Shown here: positions 59,276-64,000 of the stretch, one piece after another | Layout: the number at the start of each line of letters is the position of its first letter | Numbering within the stretch: position 1 is the first letter of the stretch | Source of the DNA: an alpha proteobacterium SCGC AAA280-P20 | Lineage (GTDB): Bacteria; Pseudomonadota; Alphaproteobacteria; Pelagibacterales; Pelagibacteraceae | Direction of reading: 5' to 3' | Assembly (NCBI GenBank): GCA_000371845.1 | Contig: AQUE01000001.1 | Span: forward strand, 26,871-90,870 | Length of the DNA stretch: 64,000 bases | Position numbers and translations under genes: made by a program | The notes under the pieces: model-generated | Database searches by the model: none | Told to the model about the DNA's origin: nothing | What the model saw: the letters and a program-made list of their open reading frames with translations, nothing else

Positions 59276-59332
59276 AATACAAGAGTGTAAAATTATTTTA
59301 GAGAAAATTTTAAAGAAAATTAAAAAATTATA

Positions 59333-59893
59333 ATGGATAAAGATCGAGAGTTATCCAAATTAAAAAATTCAATACTTAAATTTAATAAGAATTTTCCTGG
59401 AAAAAATTTAGTTTTTTCAGATGGTAATAAAGATGCCAAAGTAATGATAATAGGCGAAGCGCCCGGAAGAACAGAGGATAAATTGCAAAAACCTTTTGTT
59501 GGAAGGGCAGGAAAACTTTTAGATAGTCTTTTGGAATCTATTCGTCTTGATAGATCAAAAGTTTATATAACTAACGTAGTAAATTATAGACCTGATAAAA
59601 ATAGAAAACCTACTCCTGAAGAGATAAATGAATTTAAAAAACTACTGTTTAAACACATAGAGATTATAAGTCCCAAATGCATATTATTACTTGGAGCAAC
59701 TGCAGCAACTGCAGTTTTGAATCATATTGGCCCATTGGGAGAAGTAAGAGGTAAATGGAAAAATATAAAAATTATCAATTCTTATTTTGATATTTTAACT
59801 ACTTTTCATCCTGCATTTTTATTAAGACAACCTGCTCAAAAAAAATCTACATTAGAAGATTTGCTTGAGTTTAAAAGAAAATTAAGCAGTTAA
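59333..59893 (+). CDS. uracil-DNA glycosylase, family 4-like, without Fe-S cysteines
   Basis: The 186-residue protein removes uracil from DNA by family criteria. Motif A is MIIGEAPGRTEDK (about residues 38-50), followed by PFVGRAGKLLDSLL, YITNVVNYRPDKNRKPTPEEI and the late TTFHPAFLLRQP with the catalytic-pocket His. Family 4 enzymes normally hold a 4Fe-4S cluster with four Cys. Here the N-terminal Cys region is shortened and only one Cys (residue 116) exists in the whole protein. It is downstream of a copy of the glnA control region. Other UDG superfamily branches are possible. Confidence 0.88.
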   Translation: MDKDRELSKLKNSILKFNKNFPGKNLVFSDGNKDAKVMIIGEAPGRTEDKLQKPFVGRAGKLLDSLLESIRLDRSKVYITNVVNYRPDKNRKPTPEEINEFKKLLFKHIEIISPKCILLLGATAATAVLNHIGPLGEVRGKWKNIKIINSYFDILTTFHPAFLLRQPAQKKSTLEDLLEFKRKLSS

Positions 59894-59908
59894 GATATTT
59901 ATTTCTAC

Positions 59909-59937
59909 TTAACAAGCCCATGTAATTTCATTATAAG
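59909..59937 (+). promoter_or_regulatory. candidate promoter for tRNA-Leu(UAA)
   Basis: TTAACA (59909-59914), a 17-bp spacer and TATAAG (59932-59937) predict a start near 59944, nine bases before the tRNA. The downstream lipoprotein gene would be read from it too. Confidence 0.55.
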
Positions 59938-59952
59938 CATTACAACACTAAA

Positions 59953-60039
59953 GCCCTCGTGGTGGAATTGGTAGACACAAAGGACTTAAAATCCTTGCCC
60001 TTTTTGGGAGTGCCGGTTCAAGTCCGGCCGAGGGCACCA
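59953..60039 (+). tRNA. tRNA-Leu (UAA)
   Basis: The 87-nt class II tRNA begins GCCCTCGTGGTGGAA. The anticodon loop is CTTAAAA with anticodon TAA. The variable arm is TGCCCTTTTTGGGAG, the T-loop is GTTCAAG, and CCA is encoded. The next ORF starts five bases after the CCA. Confidence 0.97.
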
Positions 60040-60044
60040 CAATT

Positions 60045-60407
60045 ATGAGAATATTATTTATTCTTTTGTTATTAGTATCTTGCTCTAAAGATGTAAAAGT
60101 TCCATTTATTAGCAAAGATCCGGCAAAACCAATTAATGTTATAATTGAGAATGAATTTAATATTACATATTCTTTATTAACATTAGCAAGACAAAATGAT
60201 GTTTGTCAGATGTCTTTAGAAATTAAAAACATTTCTAAAGAAGAAAAACGAAATTCATTATCAATAGAAGCTTATTCTTTTGCAGATAAAAAATACGAGG
60301 CTTTTGTTGTTGAAAAAAGATCAAAACCTAACGAAGTTGTAAATTCTACTGTTCAATTTAATGGAATTAGTTGTGGAGATCTTAGAAAAATAAATTTCTA
60401 TAAATAA
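60045..60407 (+). CDS. putative small lipoprotein, 120 residues
   Basis: The protein begins MRILFILLLLVSCSKD, a short lipoprotein signal with lipobox LVSC and Cys at residue 13. The mature part of about 107 residues is predicted beta-rich, with two further Cys (VCQMS and ISCGD) that could pair in the periplasm. I do not recognise the family. The start lies five bases after tRNA-Leu(UAA), so its mRNA is released by tRNA 3' processing. The stop lies 2 bases from the convergent parE end. Confidence 0.7.
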   Translation: MRILFILLLLVSCSKDVKVPFISKDPAKPINVIIENEFNITYSLLTLARQNDVCQMSLEIKNISKEEKRNSLSIEAYSFADKKYEAFVVEKRSKPNEVVNSTVQFNGISCGDLRKINFYK

Positions 60408-60409
60408 TA

Positions 60410-62347
60410 TTATAGGTCTATAGTTTTAACTTTTGGCGCGTTCTCTTCTATAAATTTTAGTCTTAAATCAGCATTTTTTCCCATAATATTTGAAATTAAT
60501 TTGTTAGTTTTTTTATAATCGCTCGTTGGAACAGTTACTCTAATTAAAGATCTGGTGTTAATATCCATTGTCGTTTCTTTTAATTGTAAAGCCATCATTT
60601 CACCTAATCCCTTAAATCTACTTATTTCGATTTTAGATCCTTTTTTAAGATTCTTTAATAATTTGTCTTTTTCAATATCGTTTCGCACATAATAAATTTG
60701 GTTAGATATAGTAAGTTTATAAAGTGGAGGTACCGCAAGATATAAATGTCCATTTTTAATTAAATTTGGCATTTCACAGAAAAAGAAAGTCAAAAGTAAG
60801 CTTGCTATGTGATCGCCGTCAACATCAGCATCAGTCATGATAATTACTTTTTCATATCTTAAATCTTTATCAATATACTTTTCTCTTCTTTGACAACCGA
60901 GCGCCTGAAGCAAGTTTGATATTTCAGTGTTAGCCAATATTTTTGCAGTATTAGAGTTTTTAACATTTAATATTTTTCCTCTTAGAGGAAGAATAGCTTG
61001 AAAATTTCGATCACGAGCTTGCTTTGCAGAACCCCCAGCAGAATCCCCTTCAACTATAAATAATTCAGTGCCTTCAACTTTTGAACTAGTGCAGTCCGCA
61101 AGTTTTCCGGGTAAACGTATTTTTCTTGTTGCACTTTGTCTTCCAACATCAAGATTTTGATCTAGTAGATTTTTTTCTCTTATTTTCCCTTCAATAAAAG
61201 TGAGAATAGAATTTGATGCTTTTGGATGTTGGTTAAACCAATCTTCAACTGACTTTGCTATAGAAGTATCGCAATATTTTTGAATATAGGCGGAGGATAA
61301 TCTTGATTTAGTTTGTCCTTCAAATTCTGGATTATTAATAAAGACTGAGACAATATAACTAGCATTGGATAGTATTTCATCAGCACTTGCGGTCGCCACT
61401 AGTTTGTTATTTTTAAATTTTGCAATTTTTCTTATAGATTTTGCAACACCAGATCTAAAACCTTGTTCATGGGTTCCGCCATTGGTAGTTAGCACTGAGT
61501 TACAAAATGAAATTTTAAATTCAGAAATTTCATTATGCCATTGAATGGCAAATTCAAATTTTCCTTTATCATCATCAAAATTATTTTTATGATGACATGT
61601 TTTATCATTTATTTTAGTAAAATTTTTAGTTTCACTATCTAGATATTCAACAATGCCATCTGGAAAAAAAAGTTTTGCACTATTAGGAGTATCGTCTTTT
61701 CTATTTATTAAAGATCTGTCGCATTCCCAATGTATTGTAATACCTTTAACTAAATAAGCTTTACTTTTGCAAAGATTGTATAATTTATTTGGAACAAAAC
61801 TTAGTTCTTTTCCAAAAATTTCTTTGTCAGGAATAAATGTAACCTGAGTTCCATTTTTAATCTTAGATTTTCCTTTTCTAGTTAATTTATTTAAAGGTTT
61901 TCCTTTTGAATAATTTTGCTCAAAAATAGTAGAGTTTTTAAAGACTTCTATTTTTAATTTCTCAGATAAAGCATTTACAACTGAAAGACCAACACCATGT
62001 AATCCAGCAGAAGTTGAGTAGGTTCCTTCTTTAAATTTCCCACCCGAATGTAATGTTGTCATTACTATTTCAAGGGCAGTTTTATTTTTCTTTGGGTGTT
62101 TATCTAAAGGAATTCCTCTTCCATCATCTGTTACTGTTAACGATTTATCTTTATTTAATTTTACGTAAATATTTTTTGCATGACCCGCAGTAACCTCATC
62201 CATCGAGTTATCAATGATTTCAGTTGCAAGATGATGGAAAGCAGTTTCGTCTGTACCGCCAATATACATTCCAGGTCTTTTTCTTACAGGTTCTAGACCC
62301 TCTAGAATTTCAATATCTTTAGCGGAATAATTATTATTTTTTACCAC
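60410..62347 (-). CDS. parE: DNA topoisomerase IV subunit B
   Basis: The 645-residue type IIA ATPase subunit has the GHKL ATP-binding motifs EIIDNSMDEVTAGHA, DDGRGIPLD and GLHGVGLSVVNALS. The TOPRIM half has FIVEGDSAGGSAKQARDR, PLRGKILNV and MTDADVDGDHI. Length and the start YSAKDIEILEGLEPVRKRPGMYIGG (in parts) fit ParE better than GyrB, which is usually about 800 residues. The partner parC is not in the window. The start is GTG at 62347 with GGAG upstream. Confidence 0.88.
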   Translation of the reverse strand: MVKNNNYSAKDIEILEGLEPVRKRPGMYIGGTDETAFHHLATEIIDNSMDEVTAGHAKNIYVKLNKDKSLTVTDDGRGIPLDKHPKKNKTALEIVMTTLHSGGKFKEGTYSTSAGLHGVGLSVVNALSEKLKIEVFKNSTIFEQNYSKGKPLNKLTRKGKSKIKNGTQVTFIPDKEIFGKELSFVPNKLYNLCKSKAYLVKGITIHWECDRSLINRKDDTPNSAKLFFPDGIVEYLDSETKNFTKINDKTCHHKNNFDDDKGKFEFAIQWHNEISEFKISFCNSVLTTNGGTHEQGFRSGVAKSIRKIAKFKNNKLVATASADEILSNASYIVSVFINNPEFEGQTKSRLSSAYIQKYCDTSIAKSVEDWFNQHPKASNSILTFIEGKIREKNLLDQNLDVGRQSATRKIRLPGKLADCTSSKVEGTELFIVEGDSAGGSAKQARDRNFQAILPLRGKILNVKNSNTAKILANTEISNLLQALGCQRREKYIDKDLRYEKVIIMTDADVDGDHIASLLLTFFFCEMPNLIKNGHLYLAVPPLYKLTISNQIYYVRNDIEKDKLLKNLKKGSKIEISRFKGLGEMMALQLKETTMDINTRSLIRVTVPTSDYKKTNKLISNIMGKNADLRLKFIEENAPKVKTIDL

Positions 62348-62410
62348 ACTCCAAGCATTAGATTAATTTATGTAAAAATATAGACGTAAATTTTATTTAG
62401 GCAAAAAAAA

Positions 62411-62435
62411 ACCCCGTATTTTTAAGATACGGGGT
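62411..62435 (-). terminator. Rho-independent terminator downstream of glnA
   Basis: ACCCCGTAT (62411-62419) and ATACGGGGT (62427-62435) form a perfect 9-bp stem with a 7-nt loop. On the minus strand it is followed by eight T residues, so it ends glnA transcription. On the plus strand a shorter T-run follows. It is the clearest terminator in the window. Confidence 0.93.
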
Positions 62436-62458
62436 TTTTAAATTTTAAAGTATTGTAA

Positions 62459-63868
62459 TTAGCAGCTGTAATACATTTGGTATTCAACTGGGTGAGGAGT
62501 GTGTTCCATATTATACACTTCCGTCATTTTTAACTCGATGTAAGCGTCAATCTGATCATCAGTAAACACTCCACCAGAAGTTAAAAAGGCTCTATCTTTA
62601 TCTAAGTTTTCTAAAGCTTCTCTTAAAGAACCACAAACTTGAGGAACCCCTTTAAGCTCTTCAGCTGATAAAGAATATAAATCTTTATCGAATGGTTTCC
62701 CTGGATCAATTTTATTTTTAATTCCATCAATACCAGCCATTAACATAGAAGCAAAAGTTAAGTATGGATTTCCAGCGGCATCAGGAAATCTAACTTCAAC
62801 TCTTTTTCCTTTTGGATTAGAGCTAAAAGGTATTCTGCAACTTGCAGATCTATTTCTTGCAGAGTAAGCAAGAATAACTGGAGCTTCAAATCCCGGAATT
62901 AATCTTTTGTAGCTGTTAGTAGTTGAATTAGTGAAAGCATTCAGCGCTTTTGCATGCTTAATGATTCCGCCTATGTAATAAAGACACTCTTGAGAAAGTC
63001 CTGCATATTTATCTCCAGCAAAAAGTGGTTTACCAGCTTTCCAAATAGATTGATGACAATGCATACCTGATCCATTATCTCCTTTAATTGGTTTTGCCAT
63101 AAACGTTGCAGTTTTTCCAAATGAATGAGCTACCATCTGAACTGCATATTTATAAATTTGCATATTGTCGGCATTACGCACCATTGTATCAAACATTGTA
63201 CCTAGCTCATGCTGGGAAGGAGCAACTTCATGGTGATGTTTCTCAACTTTAACACCCATATCTTTCATTGCTTTTAAAGCTTCTGCTCTTAAATCCTGAC
63301 AGCTATCAACTGGAGGCACTGGGAAATAACCACCTTTAACAACTGGTCTATGCCCCATGTTTCCATTTGGATATTCTTTATCACCGTTGTAAGGACCTTC
63401 ATTACTGTCAACTTGGAAGGATACCTTTTGCATAGTGTTAGAAATTTTAACATCATCAAATATAAAAAATTCTGGCTCTGGTCCAAAATAAATAGTATCG
63501 CCAATTCCAGTAGTTTTTAAATATGCTTCTGCTTTTTTTGCAATAGACCTAGGGTCTCTCTCGTAGTAATCTTTTTTTATAGGATCCATAATATCACAGA
63601 ATATAACTAGTGTGTTGTGTGAAGTGAAAGGATCAACAAACGTTCTAGATAAGTCTGGTTTTAAAATCATGTCAGATTCATTAATTGCTTTCCATCCAGC
63701 AATAGACGAGCCATCAAAAAAAGTTCCGTCGTTTAAAAAATCTTCATCAATAGTTGTCAAATCCTGAGTCATATGCTGAAGTTTTCCTCTAGGATCAGTA
63801 AACCTTAAATCTACAAACTCTATTTCTTTTTCTTTAATTAATTTTAGTATGTCTGATGCGGCACTCAT
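62459..63868 (-). CDS. glnA: glutamine synthetase, type I
   Basis: GlnA makes glutamine from glutamate, ammonia and ATP, the main nitrogen entry point. The 469 residues include [13 protein letters not shown], the metal-binding [24 protein letters not shown], the ATP-site [16 protein letters not shown] and [16 protein letters not shown] Tyr in KDLYSL near residue 397 matches the adenylylation site of E. coli GlnA. AAAGGGAGAAATTA before ATG 63868 gives a good Shine-Dalgarno. The upstream region is a copy of the inverted repeat, and no glnB is visible directly upstream. Confidence 0.98.
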   Translation of the reverse strand: MSAASDILKLIKEKEIEFVDLRFTDPRGKLQHMTQDLTTIDEDFLNDGTFFDGSSIAGWKAINESDMILKPDLSRTFVDPFTSHNTLVIFCDIMDPIKKDYYERDPRSIAKKAEAYLKTTGIGDTIYFGPEPEFFIFDDVKISNTMQKVSFQVDSNEGPYNGDKEYPNGNMGHRPVVKGGYFPVPPVDSCQDLRAEALKAMKDMGVKVEKHHHEVAPSQHELGTMFDTMVRNADNMQIYKYAVQMVAHSFGKTATFMAKPIKGDNGSGMHCHQSIWKAGKPLFAGDKYAGLSQECLYYIGGIIKHAKALNAFTNSTTNSYKRLIPGFEAPVILAYSARNRSASCRIPFSSNPKGKRVEVRFPDAAGNPYLTFASMLMAGIDGIKNKIDPGKPFDKDLYSLSAEELKGVPQVCGSLREALENLDKDRAFLTSGGVFTDDQIDAYIELKMTEVYNMEHTPHPVEYQMYYSC

Positions 63869-63905
63869 TAATTTCTCCCTTTATTGATTATTAATCTTGT
63901 TTTTA

Positions 63906-64000
63906 TTTTTTTATTGTAGATGTACTATAATTATAAGCAATAAATTCCATTGTTTTTTAGTTATGTCAGGTATGCATAATAGTGTGAGTAAAAATTAAAC
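63906..64000 (-). repeat. inverted repeat, right copy, glnA upstream region (reaches window edge)
   Basis: These bases are the exact reverse complement of 59181-59275 and point toward glnA. The copy touches the window edge, so its true length may exceed 95 bp. Past base 63906 toward glnA the two copies diverge (A-rich runs differ). Confidence 0.97.
63930..63979 (-). promoter_or_regulatory. candidate glnA operator plus -10 box (right repeat copy)
   Basis: The mirrored TATAAT lies at 63935-63930 and the TTATG-N9-CATAA dyad at 63979-63961. The predicted start near 63923 leaves a leader of about 55 nt to the glnA ATG. A sigma-54 -24/-12 element is not present with correct spacing. Confidence 0.5.

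Overview
The window reads as one gene-dense stretch of a very A+T-rich (about 30% G+C by eye), streamlined alphaproteobacterial chromosome. The gene order and protein styles fit the SAR11/Pelagibacterales group best: tRNA-Tyr, tRNA-Gly, tuf, tRNA-Trp, secE, nusG, rplKAJL, rpoBC, rpsLG, fusA and S10-spc-alpha in one run; pyrB-pyrC-plsY-topA; tRNA-Leu, tig, clpP, clpX, lon. Spacers are tiny, many genes share their stop and start bases (TAATG or ATGA), and no gap without a gene exceeds 300 bases. No phage genes, transposases, rRNA genes or CRISPR arrays were seen.

Layout. 1-4210 (minus): gatC-gatA-gatB, a class I O-methyltransferase and the N-terminal part of trhO, which runs off the left edge. 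4248-10686 (plus): ruvX, pyrB, a pyrC-like pseudo-dihydroorotase, plsY, topA and a Rid-family gene. 10683-15726 (minus): an orphan coiled-coil ORF, clpA, clpS, ugd, galU. 15751-17180 (plus): panC, lipB. 17159-34721 (minus): a pseudouridine synthase and crcB, then the alpha, spc, S10 and str ribosomal operons end to end, with secY and a frameshifted adk inside. 34722-34915 is a promoter and structured leader before rpsL. 34916-47501 (minus): rpoC, rpoB, rplL, rplJ, rplA, rplK, nusG, secE, tRNA-Trp, tuf, tRNA-Gly, tRNA-Tyr. 47696-50597: rlmB, marC, tRNA-Asp, tRNA-Val, a small membrane protein and a TauE/SafE exporter. 50599-56684 (minus): lon, clpX, clpP, a frameshifted trigger factor (tig) and tRNA-Leu(UAG), a protein quality-control cluster. 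56808-64000: a GST-like protein, a small membrane protein, nnrD/E, a family 4-like uracil-DNA glycosylase, tRNA-Leu(UAA), a lipoprotein, parE and glnA.

Most of the window is core housekeeping: transcription, translation, protein secretion and targeting, AAA+ proteolysis (ClpA/ClpS, ClpXP, Lon), pyrimidine synthesis and nitrogen assimilation. Five observations stand out. (1) A perfect inverted repeat of at least 95 bp (59181-59275 and 63906-64000) carries a candidate promoter and operator. It faces inward in front of both the uracil-DNA glycosylase gene and glnA, bracketing a 4.6-kb segment. (2) adk and tig are each split by exactly one surplus A in a poly(A) tract; removing that A restores a full-length protein in both cases. 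(3) The pyrC next to pyrB lacks the catalytic metal ligands. (4) The uracil-DNA glycosylase lacks the usual Fe-S cysteines. (5) Structured RNA elements precede rpsL and rpoB.
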